From Anastatus disparis (Eukaryota > Arthropoda > Insecta > Hymenoptera > Eupelmidae), in assembly GCA_017163975.1 (NCBI GenBank), contig JAFFSR010000220.1, positions 12,914,001-12,978,000 on the forward strand: 64,000 nt of DNA, given 5' to 3'. The stretch's first letter is position 1. Every line of letters starts with the position of its first letter. Shown in pieces: positions 1-9,071 of this stretch. A program made the translations under genes and the position numbers. The notes under the pieces are model-generated. The model saw only the letters and a list, made by a program, of their open reading frames with translations. It was not told the origin of the DNA and did no database searches.

Positions 1-109
1 CTAGTATGGCCTAGAGTGATGTCTCTCAGCTCTGAATGAGTGACATAGGTTATTGTGTTGCTTGTTCAAGAGCTAGATAACCAAGTTCGACACTGATTCT
101 AAAATATAA

Positions 110-293
110 TTTGCAGATTTCCCAGATCTGAGCGAGGAGGACCAGAGTTGGCTGGCTCCAATTATTCAAAAACAACCGAATGGTACTTTAACAGTCGTTC
201 TTGGGACAAACCAGCAGGAGGTTCCAAATGACTCACAGCAGGATGTCGAGCAGAAGTCGACAGCACCCAGTGCAGAAGCTGCTGATTTGCTAA
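110..293 (+). CDS. Possible spliced leader exon of the copia gag
   Basis: An open frame runs to a stop at 326-328 and has good coding character, starting near DFPDLSEEDQSWLAPII. It is preceded by an acceptor-like TTTGCAG at 110-116. A GTAATT donor at 294 leaves the frame in phase 1. The acceptor TTTTTTAG ending at 523 opens the gag frame in the matching phase, so removal of 294-523 would give one continuous reading frame into gag. There is no ATG in the visible part, so a start would have to lie further upstream or in another exon. It could instead be a plain 5' leader or a captured host exon. I do not recognise the peptide. Confidence 0.35.
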
Positions 294-523
294 GTAATTA
301 TGACTTAGATATATACATATATAAATAGATATGTACGTGTGCATAAATAGATGTACACTCTCCTAAGGTTACAAGTTAAAATTTTCTTATAAATTCATGA
401 ATAAAAGTGTAATTAACACAGGTTATTAGAATTAAAGGAAATTAAAAATAAGCCATGGTTATAAAATTATTCTAATAAGGGGTAATATTAAAATAAAAGT
501 ACTAAAATTGTGTGATTTTTTAG

Positions 524-1731
524 GTACTGAGGGTAACAAAGGAGCAAATATGAGTCAATTCATGGCAAGCGTGACGAGGATAGCTAATCATTCTTCCCAA
601 TTGGCTAAAAGTCTAACCACTGTAAAACAAGAGCAGTGTGAGCTGCAACAAGGAATAATAGAGTCTCTAAAGGAGACTATAAAAGATTTAAGGAACCAGC
701 TCACTGAATGTAATAAACAAAATGAGTTTCAAAGGAACTTAATCTCTAAGCAGCTGGAGGAGTTGCAAGCTTTACGTGAGCAAAATCAGTGGTTATGGGA
801 GGAGTCTTGGGGAATACAAGAGTGTGAAAATAATAGGTTCAGCTCTGAAGGGTATTCCGAAAAGGATCAAAAATGGTACAACCAGGAAGAAAACTGGGAT
901 AGTGTGTCAGAAAATGATCAAGAAAAGGACTACAAAGTACAGCGTCCTATGCTATCTCGCACAGCTGCCCATTCTAAAACTGGTGGAACTGAATCGGGGT
1001 TATACGGTCAGCCATCCAGGATAAATGGAACCGAATATATTGATGAATCAGAAAACTGTCATGATGATTTTTCGAAGGGCGGAAGACTCTATAATTGCAG
1101 AGATATCCCGTTCTTTAATCAGTCTGACAATAAGGAAAAATACGAGGTTAGTAATGCACCACTTAAAACTAACGAAAATGATAAGATCTCGCCCATCGTA
1201 AAGTCTTCGACTGAGTTTAATTTAGCAGGCTTTATTCAAAAAGAGGTTAAAAAGGCACTGAATTCAGAAGTGCAAAATCAAGCAAGTAACCAAAATAGTC
1301 TGAATATAGGAAAAGAGCAGGTAGTTAAACTACAGCTGGTAAATGTAGATCAGAGCAGTCACCGAGACTACAAGCTGACTCAGTCGTGTAAATATGATTA
1401 TTTTTCGGATTTTCTGAAGGCCGAATTGAGGGCTAGAGATCTTATTTATATTATTGATGAAAAGAGCAAGCCTGTAAATGAGAAGGATGCTCAAACAAAA
1501 GAACTTGACACTTATAAAGTAAGAGATGTCATTCTAAGCAGAATCGATCAGGAATATTATAAAAGGATTAATAAACTGAGTGATCCTGTAGAGATGCTAT
1601 CCAAATTAAAAGAGGCAAAAAGATTGGAAGCAAATTTAACCACTGAGTCGATTAGAAGGAAATTGCATAATATAACGTATCTCCTAATAAAGAAAAAGCT
1701 AACGAGTTTTGTAATAAATTTGAAGATCTAG
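524..1731 (+). CDS. gag: copia gag, N-terminal part (frame broken at its end)
   Basis: Structural polyprotein that forms the retrotransposon particle. The first good ATG is at 550 (MSQFMASVTRIANH), although the frame is open from the acceptor at 524. The first 100 residues are rich in Q, E, L and K with heptad-like spacing and look like a coiled coil. The middle is acidic and low in complexity. The last 130 residues (from about 1330) resemble the copia gag region, with a DYFSDFLKAELRARD segment and a RINKLSDPVEMLSKLKEAKR segment. The frame then changes close to 1671. After that point this frame gives only a short non-homologous tail up to the stop at 1731, while the genuine gag reading continues in the next entry. 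A one-base loss is the simplest explanation. A programmed shift is possible, but no classical slippery heptamer is evident. Confidence 0.8.
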
Positions 1732-2537
1732 TTAGAGCTCACGAAAATCTTCCAGATTCAGAAATAATGTCTGAAGAAGAGAAGAGAGATGCGTTCTACA
1801 ATGCAATTTCCAAAAATGTACCTAACATATCTAACTTAGATCGTTTACATAAAATGGGTCAAGGTCAAGGAAAACGGCTGACTTATGTAGAACTTAAAAA
1901 TCTTCTCATACAGGATGAAGCTGCAAGAAGCGGTGGAAAAGAACATATTGCAACTTCAGCAATGATGGCTCACCCTCAAAGAGGAAGGACTTTGCTAAAA
2001 TTCTGCAAGAATTGCCGAGAAAAAGGGCACTCAAAAGGTGAGTGCAGACACAAAGAAAAGGGCATGATGAGGTGTCTAGCCTGTGGAAAATTAGGTACTC
2101 ACAGGGCCTCCAACTGCCCAAATTCAAACAATCTACCTAACTCAGATGAGCGTTTCAAAGGCTCTAGAGATGAAAGACAGGGATACTCTCAAAAGAGGAA
2201 GTCAGAAGATGACACTACTGATGGTCCTAGTAACAAGGTCAAGAGACCTGTAGTCAGCTACAGGAGAGAATTCTATTCTAGCAGAGGCCGTGGCAGAGGC
2301 GGGCGGCGAAGCAGACCGTACAGAGGTGGCTTCTCTCCAACTCTAGGTAAGAATAGACATGTAATTAACCTTTATGTAAAGGGAGATCAGCATCTGTCTG
2401 ATGAAGGAATCCCAGATCAGAATATGTCTTTAGAAAAATTTATAGCTGACTCCGGTGCCACTGAGCATCTTTCCAAATCTAAATTGATCTTTAAAAATCT
2501 TGAAAATACTGATGTAGAAAAAAATAAAATGTGCTAA
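1671..2537 (+). CDS. gag: copia gag C-terminus, nucleocapsid and protease (frame -1 to the previous part)
   Basis: Continues gag after the first frame break. The first ATG is at 1767, but the homologous reading starts about 100 bases earlier. It contains two zinc knuckles, CKNCREKGHSKGEC (CX2CX4HX4C) and CLACGKLGTHRASNC (CX2CX5HX4C), near 2011-2115. The classical copia Gag has one knuckle, so the second is slightly unusual. An Arg/Gly-rich stretch near 2280-2330 (SRGRGRGGRRSRPYRGG) could bind RNA. The aspartic protease active site, FIADSGATEHL, is near 2437-2470. The frame ends at 2537, after a run of seven A residues in which an extra base has probably slipped in. Confidence 0.85.
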   Translation, partial: YNVSPNKEKANEFCNKFEDLVRAHENLPDSEIMSEEEKRDAFYNAISKNVPNISNLDRLHKMGQGQGKRLTYVELKNLLIQDEAARSGGKEHIATSAMMAHPQRGRTLLKFCKNCREKGHSKGECRHKEKGMMRCLACGKLGTHRASNCPNSNNLPNSDERFKGSRDERQGYSQKRKSEDDTTDGPSNKVKRPVVSYRREFYSSRGRGRGGRRSRPYRGGFSPTLGKNRHVINLYVKGDQHLSDEGIPDQNMSLEKFIADSGATEHLSKSKLIFKNLENTDVEKNKMC

Positions 2538-5500
2538 CAGTGACCCGGGTGCAGATATAAAAACGCAAGGTGTTGGTTCTATAGAAATAGAATTACATAA
2601 CAATGAAAAATATGATCTGAAAAATGTAATATGGGCAGAAGATTTATCTGTGAATCTACTCTCTTTGCGTAAGCTGGCAGAACAAGGCCTTGCTATTTAC
2701 TTGGACGACAAAGAGATAAATGTATTTGATCCGGTTACGAGCAAAGTATTTCTAACAGGAATTTACAATAGACCCTTTTGGGAAATAGAATTGAGAACTG
2801 TCTCTACATGGGAAAAGAGTCATGTGGGAGATCTCAAATTAGGAGGGAGCAAAGCTCTCTTAGCTTGTGTAGAAAACAAATCTGCCCCAACACACAAATA
2901 CTTTACTAGAAGGTCTGTTAGTCAAAACAATGAACAGAAGCCGTTGCTTCAAAACGATAACAATGTCTCAACACAAGTGTCAGAACACAAAGTCGAGAAT
3001 TCTGAAGATCTTGAAAACAAAAATCAAAATAAAGACAAGACCACTGAAGAGATATTACCAGTTGAGTCTAATGTTGAAATAAAAAATCAAGATTCTAATA
3101 AAAATTCAATAAAAGTTCAAGAGCAAAGCGATGGCTTACAGAAGTCTGAGGAGGAAACTATCAGACCTGATCTACTGAATTCTGTAAAGGGTAAAGAATT
3201 GTGTGATATTAACGAATCACCAGAGATAGAACTGTCTGATAATGAGATTAAGGCACTGATAAATTCGGTGAACGACAAAAACACGAACATAGCTATGCTC
3301 TGGCATGTAAGATTGGGCCATGCGTCCGTAAATTATTTGAAAACTATACAAAGAATGTATCCAGACTTAAAGAACATAAAATCAGTGGACTTTATTGAAG
3401 TCATTGATAATTGTGAAGTGTGTAAAATAGCAAAAATTAAAAGACTCCCATTTAAGTCAGTAAGGCAGAGAGCGTCCAGACCGCTGGAGATAATACACAG
3501 CGATGTTATAGGACCTATAAGCCCTGCAACGTATCCTAAAGGATATAGATTCATTGGAGTATTTATCGATGACTACTCACGAGTAGCTATGGCCTACCCA
3601 ATGAAACATAAAAGTGAAATTGGACATTGTCTGGAATCATTTGTGAAATCATCCAGAAATATATTAGGAAAGGATGAAAAGATATGTTATCTGAGGTGTG
3701 ATCAAGCCAAAGAATACATTGGTGGTTACACTAAAACTGTACTTGATTCCTGGGGTGCTGAATTACAGCTGGCATGCCCAGACACGCCGGCACATAATGG
3801 TGTAGCAGAACGTTACAATCAGACAATTATTAATAAAACTCGAGCGTATGCTTACGACTCAAAACTACCCGAGAACATGTGGGATCTAGCAGTAAGTGCT
3901 GCAGCTTATGCATATAATAGGACTCCACATGCAGCTAATGAAATGATTCCTCCATTGCAAAAGTTCTCACCAAATTATAAGTTCGACATCACTCAACTTA
4001 GGAGATTTGGATGTCTAGCGTACATTAAAGTTCAGAGAAAAACAGGACCAAAATTCAGATATGTTGGTAGACGAGTGATTCTCATAGGCTACACTAGAAC
4101 TGGTTACTTGTTTTTGAAACCTGAAGATGGCAAATTTTACGAAAGTCGTGATGTACGATTTAATGAAAGGCTTGTCTATGGGGATAAGTATGGTAAAGAC
4201 AGCGTCAAAGGCTGGGTAAATGATTCAGAAACGATAAATAAAGAGACGTGGCTTGTTGAATACGAGAAAGAAAGTGAAGAAAAGGTGACTTCAGATTCGG
4301 AGGAAGTGCCTAAGAGAAAAAGAGGACGTCCTAGAAAGGTACCAGAGGATGTCAGTGTGACTCCTCAACAACCTTGTACATCTGACGAAGTCTTCTCTGG
4401 TTTTGTTCATGCCCTAAGCGCAGGAACAGAGTTAGATTGCGAAGAGACGAAAAGGAGAATAGTTGATGAAAAATGTCATGCTCTTCTCGCAGAAATCAAT
4501 AATGATCCGAAAACTTACAAGGAAGCTATGTCTGGACCAGATAAAGAACAATGGGCCAAAGCTGTACATGCTGAATTAGAAGCCATGAGACGTAATGACG
4601 TTTGGCACCTAACAGAAAGACCCAGGATGTTGAAAGACGGGAAATTACCTAATATCATAGACTCCAGATGGGTGTTTAAGAGCAAACACGATGAGTTAAA
4701 GCAAAAGGTGTACAAAGCTCGTCTTGTCATTCGAGGTTTCAAGGACCTGAATGAGTATGACCTTAAAGAAACTTACGCTCCTGTGTCTAGACTGCCTCTT
4801 GTAAGATCTCTTCTGGCAATATCTAACAAACTAGACTTAGATATTCAACAACTGGACGTCAAAACAGCTTTCTTGAATGGTAATCTGGAAGAAGAAATTT
4901 ATATGGAAATTCCAGACGGAGTTTTTCTGGAAAAGGAGAAACCTAAACAGTTGGTTTGTAAATTGCAAAAGGCTTTGTATGGATTGCGAATAAGCCCTAA
5001 GAAGTGGAACGATAAGTTCACAAGCGTAGCACTGGAAACAGGCTTAGAAAAGAATTTAATTGATCCATGCTTATTTACCTGGAAAAATGAAACATCCGTG
5101 GTTTATTTACTGCTTTATGTTGATGACATTTTGCTAGCAGGAAATAACTCAGGTAAAATGAAGCAAATCAAAGCTAAGTTAATGAAAGAATTTGAAATGA
5201 AAGATTTAGGTGAACCTAAAGAGTTCCTTGGAATAAGAATTGAGAGAGATCGGGAGAACAAAATTCTCAAATTAGATCAAGAAAAATTTATTGATAAAAT
5301 CTTAGGAAAATTCCTAGAAGGAAACAAGTATTCACAACGAACACCAATGGTGTCAAATCAAACTCGTAATCGAGAGAGACTAAACAGAGAGGAGACTGAA
5401 TCAAGCTCAGATGCTCTCCTTAACAACTATCCTTATAGAGAGAGTGTAGGGTCGTTACTGTATGTTAGTAATGCGACAAGACCAGACATAACGTATGCCG

Positions 5501-6084
5501 TGAATGTGCTGAGTCGCCATCAGTTAAACCCAACACTTAACGAATGGAAAATGGTGCAAAGAGTATTAAGATATCTGCTTGGCACTAAAACTAAAACTCT
5601 GACATACAAAGGCAAATCTGAAGAATTGCAAGCATATGCAGATGCTAGCTTTTCTGATTGCAAAAATTCACAAACCACCTGTGGCTACGTTATTCAGTTA
5701 TTTGGAGACACTGTAGAATGGCGAACTCAAAAACAGCCCCGAGTAGCCTTGTCTACATGTCAGGCTGAGTATGTCACGATGAGTGCTGCTTGCCAAGCAC
5801 TGTTGGCGGTAAGCCAGTCAATTAGGCTGATGTTGGACAAAGAATGGTATCCCATGAACTTGTATAGTGATAGTAAATCGGCTATATCTTGTGCAAAGTC
5901 AGATGGGAATAACAAATTAAGGCATATGATAGAAAGAAAAGAACACTACGTTAAAGAGTGTGTTAATTCAAATCTTGTCAAATTGATATGGGTTCCCTCT
6001 AATAAACAGATTGCTGATATCTTTACGAAAGCTCTGACTTTTGAAAACCATCAATATCTATGTGATCTAATTCTTAATAACTAA
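2530..6084 (+). CDS. pol: copia pol: protease C-terminus, integrase, reverse transcriptase, RNase H
   Basis: Polyprotein that copies the element RNA and integrates the DNA. The longest ATG frame starts at 2650, but the homologous reading begins at about 2530. Domains in order: the rest of the protease (VNLLSLRKLAEQGL); an acidic, low-complexity linker of about 150 residues; the integrase zinc-binding motif (WHVRLGHA...CEVCKIAK) near 3300-3430; the integrase core with HSDVIGP, RCDQAKEYIGG and AHNGVAERYNQ giving the D, D and E residues; a KRKRGRPRK basic patch near 4310, which looks like a nuclear localisation or AT-hook motif; reverse transcriptase starting near 4530 with LLLYVDDILLAG at 5110-5145; and RNase H with AYADASFSD and ALSTCQAEYV. 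It ends FENHQYLCDLILNN at 6084. The 1,144 codons from 2650 are uninterrupted, so the enzyme part looks recently functional. Confidence 0.93.
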   Translation, partial: CANSDPGADIKTQGVGSIEIELHNNEKYDLKNVIWAEDLSVNLLSLRKLAEQGLAIYLDDKEINVFDPVTSKVFLTGIYNRPFWEIELRTVSTWEKSHVGDLKLGGSKALLACVENKSAPTHKYFTRRSVSQNNEQKPLLQNDNNVSTQVSEHKVENSEDLENKNQNKDKTTEEILPVESNVEIKNQDSNKNSIKVQEQSDGLQKSEEETIRPDLLNSVKGKELCDINESPEIELSDNEIKALINSVNDKNTNIAMLWHVRLGHASVNYLKTIQRMYPDLKNIKSVDFIEVIDNCEVCKIAKIKRLPFKSVRQRASRPLEIIHSDVIGPISPATYPKGYRFIGVFIDDYSRVAMAYPMKHKSEIGHCLESFVKSSRNILGKDEKICYLRCDQAKEYIGGYTKTVLDSWGAELQLACPDTPAHNGVAERYNQTIINKTRAYAYDSKLPENMWDLAVSAAAYAYNRTPHAANEMIPPLQKFSPNYKFDITQLRRFGCLAYIKVQRKTGPKFRYVGRRVILIGYTRTGYLFLKPEDGKFYESRDVRFNERLVYGDKYGKDSVKGWVNDSETINKETWLVEYEKESEEKVTSDSEEVPKRKRGRPRKVPEDVSVTPQQPCTSDEVFSGFVHALSAGTELDCEETKRRIVDEKCHALLAEINNDPKTYKEAMSGPDKEQWAKAVHAELEAMRRNDVWHLTERPRMLKDGKLPNIIDSRWVFKSKHDELKQKVYKARLVIRGFKDLNEYDLKETYAPVSRLPLVRSLLAISNKLDLDIQQLDVKTAFLNGNLEEEIYMEIPDGVFLEKEKPKQLVCKLQKALYGLRISPKKWNDKFTSVALETGLEKNLIDPCLFTWKNETSVVYLLLYVDDILLAGNNSGKMKQIKAKLMKEFEMKDLGEPKEFLGIRIERDRENKILKLDQEKFIDKILGKFLEGNKYSQRTPMVSNQTRNRERLNREETESSSDALLNNYPYRESVGSLLYVSNATRPDITYAVNVLSRHQLNPTLNEWKMVQRVLRYLLGTKTKTLTYKGKSEELQAYADASFSDCKNSQTTCGYVIQLFGDTVEWRTQKQPRVALSTCQAEYVTMSAACQALLAVSQSIRLMLDKEWYPMNLYSDSKSAISCAKSDGNNKLRHMIERKEHYVKECVNSNLVKLIWVPSNKQIADIFTKALTFENHQYLCDLILNN

Positions 6085-6266
6085 TGAGTATTTCTTCTGT
6101 TATAGGAAAATGATTTCAATTTGCAGGGAGAGCGAGAGACTAAGACTGGAGCCAAAGAGATAACCAAGTCTAGATTTACTTAATAGACTATGTCTGATTA
6201 ATGTACAAAAGTTTCAGTATTAATAAGTTTAAATAAAAAGGAAAGCTCCGACATAACGGGAGGGAG
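6085..6266 (+). promoter_or_regulatory. copia 3' untranslated region and polypurine tract
   Basis: Between the pol stop and the 3' LTR. AACGGGAGGGAG at 6255-6266 touches the LTR start and is the polypurine tract that primes plus-strand DNA synthesis. Two acceptor-like sites, one near 6105 (GTTATAG) and one near 6126 (TTTGCAG), lie just after the pol stop. Whether they are used is unknown. Confidence 0.85.
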
Positions 6267-6499
6267 TGTTAAAATATAGCATATATATGTATGTAGATAT
6301 GGGCGTGATGCCTCCGCTCCCTACTCTTTATATTTCTATCCCTACTCTCTCGTTCTCTTTTAATTGACGGCGCTACGCGCTCACTCTTGTTCTGTATTTC
6401 GTACAGTAAGGACGCGCTTAATACTTTCTTACTAAATAAAGATTACTCACTGGACAATTCAACCTGCGTTTTGTTTAATTTATTTCACAAACCCTAACA
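6267..6499 (+). repeat. 3' LTR of the copia element (233 bp)
   Basis: Starts TGTTAAAATA right after the polypurine tract and ends CCCTAACA, with the usual TG...CA ends and a TGTTA/TAACA inverted repeat. It contains a TATA-like TTTATATTT near 6327 and an AATAAA near 6436. The base after it starts receptor coding sequence. The five bases GATCA at 6500-6504 are the predicted target-site duplication. The partner copy would lie left of the window. Confidence 0.9.
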
Positions 6500-8112
6500 G
6501 ATCAGAACACAGAAATTTAAAAATTATGTTTTTCCATAATGACGATGTAATGATTGAACATTTCAAGGAAGTTAATGGCTACTTTGATTTTTTAAATAAT
6601 TTTCCACAAATTGGATCACGTTCTCATTGTCTGATATTTGTGATAAGAAACAATGGCATTATTAACTATCATGGTTTAATACAACATTTTTGGTGGACGC
6701 AAAAATACTTGTATTTCACAGTAATTGAAATTATTCAAGAGCATAAATATAGTAGCAACTCACTTTTAACGCATTCTAATTATGCTATCCGTAAGATATT
6801 AGTACATCAATTCAATCCGTTTAACAACGAATACCAAATAGAATCTTTCTCTCGAAACATTGAATTATTCGTTGATAAATTGCATAATTTGCATGGATAT
6901 ACTTTGAACGTAGCATGCTACGGTGAACTGCCTTATACTTTAGTGATTAGAAACGAGTATGGGTTGAAATTATTTGGTGTTGAAACAAGTTTAATAGATA
7001 CTGTGGCCAAAACCTTGAATTTAACTCTCAATTTGAATTATAGTAGTGAAAAATTTTCAAAATATTTTGTCGAAGAAATGTACGATTTACTCTCTAAAAA
7101 TATTCTTGATTTTCAAATAAATATTGATACTGTAACTAATGCATATATATTCAAAGAAAATCTTATTTTGAGTCGCTTTTTAAATAATAGAAAATCCCAA
7201 AATCTGATCGTTAAACAGTACGTTCATTATTACATTGAAGTGTCTTGGAATCTAATTGTTGGCGTCATTGTGGTTGTATTTGTTCTAACGTTGATAGTAA
7301 TTTATCGATTTTACATGCGAAAGTTGACCGATAGAACATGGTCTGTATATAACATAATGCTTATTTTGGTTGGACTTCCGGCAATATCAATACCAAAGAA
7401 TATTAGGGGCAGAATAATATTTATGTTCCTCACTTGTATATCAGTGGCATTTTCAGTTGAAATTTTGGACTACTTGTTTAGCAAATTATATCAAAAAAAG
7501 TTCTACAATTTAAAATCCATTCAAGATTTAAGAGAAGCTGGGATACGAGTTGTTACTGATCAATTGTCAGCATCTCTGATTAAGTTAATTGTGCCAGAGT
7601 TGCTAGCTGATAGTAAAATTATATCGACAAATCAAAGCCAACTAACAATAATATTAGACGATTCGATCAATACTTGCGTTGCTGACAATTTTTGGGCAGT
7701 TATTATATCGCAAGCCTTGTCGGAAGCGGAAAATGGTTGGATTATAAATGTGATTGATGAGCCTCTGAGTTCTATGTGGGGTAGCATTTTAATGTCAAGA
7801 AATTCGCCTTACGTTGATGTATTCAATGAAATAATACAACGTATATTGGAAGCTGATTTAACAAATTACTGGTATAAGAGTCACATCTCAAATCTATTTC
7901 TTGCGTTACAGACTAATGATTTTGAAGGTAAAAGAAAATTTATTCGTAATGTTATGAAACAGGCTGGTATTGCAGACTTTCCAAAAATGAATCACGAAAC
8001 AGGCCTGACTATGAAACTGATTTACATTCTCTCTGCGGGATATTTAATGTCATTATTTGTTTTCATATTAGAGATTCTTCGAAAATTCTATGTAATTAGC
8101 AGAACTAACTAA
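6500..8112 (+). pseudogene. Divergent ionotropic receptor, 5' end cut off by the copia insertion
   Basis: Member of the array's ionotropic receptor (IR) family, variant ionotropic glutamate receptors that act as chemosensory ligand-gated channels. The frame aligns from SEHRNLKIMFF, which corresponds to about residue 97 of the complete neighbours, so the signal peptide and the start of the ligand-binding region are missing. The first in-frame ATG (6526) is an internal methionine, not the true start. From there 528 codons are open: ligand-binding S1, TM1 (VSWNLIVGVIVVVFVLTLIV), pore segment (WSVYNIMLILVGLPAIS), TM2 (IIFMFLTCISVAFSVEILDY), S2 and TM3 (LIYILSAGYLMSLFVFILEI). The absence of other breaks implies that the insertion is recent. 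An LTR-driven truncated product is possible but unproven. Confidence 0.85.
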
Positions 8113-9071
8113 AGAGACGGCCAACGTAAAAGTAACATACATTTTTTGAGAAAAAAAATATCCGTACGGAATAAAAATATATTAGGTAAACTTTTTACAA
8201 GAAAAGATGAAAAATAAAACTGAACGATCTTATTGGACAATTTATGTTTGAGAAGTATTGTTTTCAGTTTAATAAAATTTTCAAATAAAGAATACGAATC
8301 GAACTTAATAAGAAGCATATTTATAAATATATGCATGTTTATATAAATATTGTCTCATTTGACTGTCTTTTAAGAAGACCAGTAGAAATGGAAACGCATT
8401 TTTTAACATTTTATGACCATTTCTTTGGCATTATTATTACTAATAATCTCAAATTTTTAGATAGCTCATTTTTTATAATCACATTTCTACCAGGGTAGCC
8501 ATTTATTATTATATAATACTATTTTTTTGCTATAAATTAATGCTTCATCTAATAATAGTTACTGAATATTATATGCATTTTTTGTATTACTATTGTTCAT
8601 TCTCATTATTGAATGTACCATTAGTTTCACTACAATTACAAACTATAACAATTCGGTATTTTTCCAGGATTTCATTTTAAAATAATTGAATATGTATAAT
8701 TAATATTTTAATCTCAATTTTCAGTATGAAAAATATGTCTTATTGAAATGAAATAATTTATTATTTATCTAAATTCAATAACTAAATAAAAAGTTGTATT
8801 GATTGTTTGACCTGAATGAAGTAGTTGACACGACTTCCCAAAGTGAGTTTGTTCAATATGTCAAGAAAATTCATAAATTGATATAATTTCATTAAAAAAT
8901 TGACGATTTAATCAATTTTTGTCATTAATATAGTTAAGTGTACAATTAAAATATTAACTATACCATTTTAATGTGTTTCACGTGAAAAACTAATTATTCT
9001 AAAGCAAGTGATACTATCGTGTAGGTATTAATTTTATTAACAAGAGTATCGAATATCCAATTACAAAAATC
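8113..9071. other. Spacer between receptor copies
   Basis: AT-rich, with no convincing gene. It holds a 117-bp inverted-repeat element (8379-8495). About 90 bases before the next receptor start it contains a perfect palindrome, TTTCACGTGAAA (about 8977-8988), with an E-box core that could be a transcription factor site. Confidence 0.6.
8379..8495 (-). mobile_element. 117-bp MITE-like element, copy 1
   Basis: Begins CCAGTAGAAATGG and ends CATTTCTACCAGGG, so its ends are inverted repeats of about 13 bases. A second copy of exactly the same length lies at 13429-13545 in the opposite orientation. The two copies match through the interior as well (ATGGCCAT/ATGACCAT, AATAATAATATC and GCGTTTCCATTTC blocks). 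It is too small to encode a transposase. Confidence 0.7.

Larger units (their letters stand above)
1..6499 (+). mobile_element. Ty1/copia LTR retrotransposon, 5' LTR outside the window
   Basis: An almost full-length Copia-superfamily element. The order of domains is gag with two zinc knuckles, aspartic protease (DSGA), integrase (HHCC plus DDE), reverse transcriptase (YVDD), RNase H, polypurine tract and 3' LTR. Integrase before reverse transcriptase is the Copia order, not Gypsy. Two frame breaks (near 1671 and near 2525) interrupt what is normally one gag-pol frame. They are opposite in sign, so the first and last parts share a frame. The element joins directly to ionotropic receptor coding sequence at 6500, so it inserted into that gene. 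The 5' LTR and the 5' half of the receptor should lie left of position 1. Confidence 0.95.

Noticed and set aside
1..6499. An endogenous retrovirus or errantivirus instead of a retrotransposon
   Set aside because: There is no envelope frame after pol, and integrase precedes reverse transcriptase, which is the Copia order.
6526..8112. Calling the 528-codon receptor frame an intact gene
   Set aside because: The ATG used is internal by alignment. The signal peptide and about 96 codons are missing at the LTR junction.
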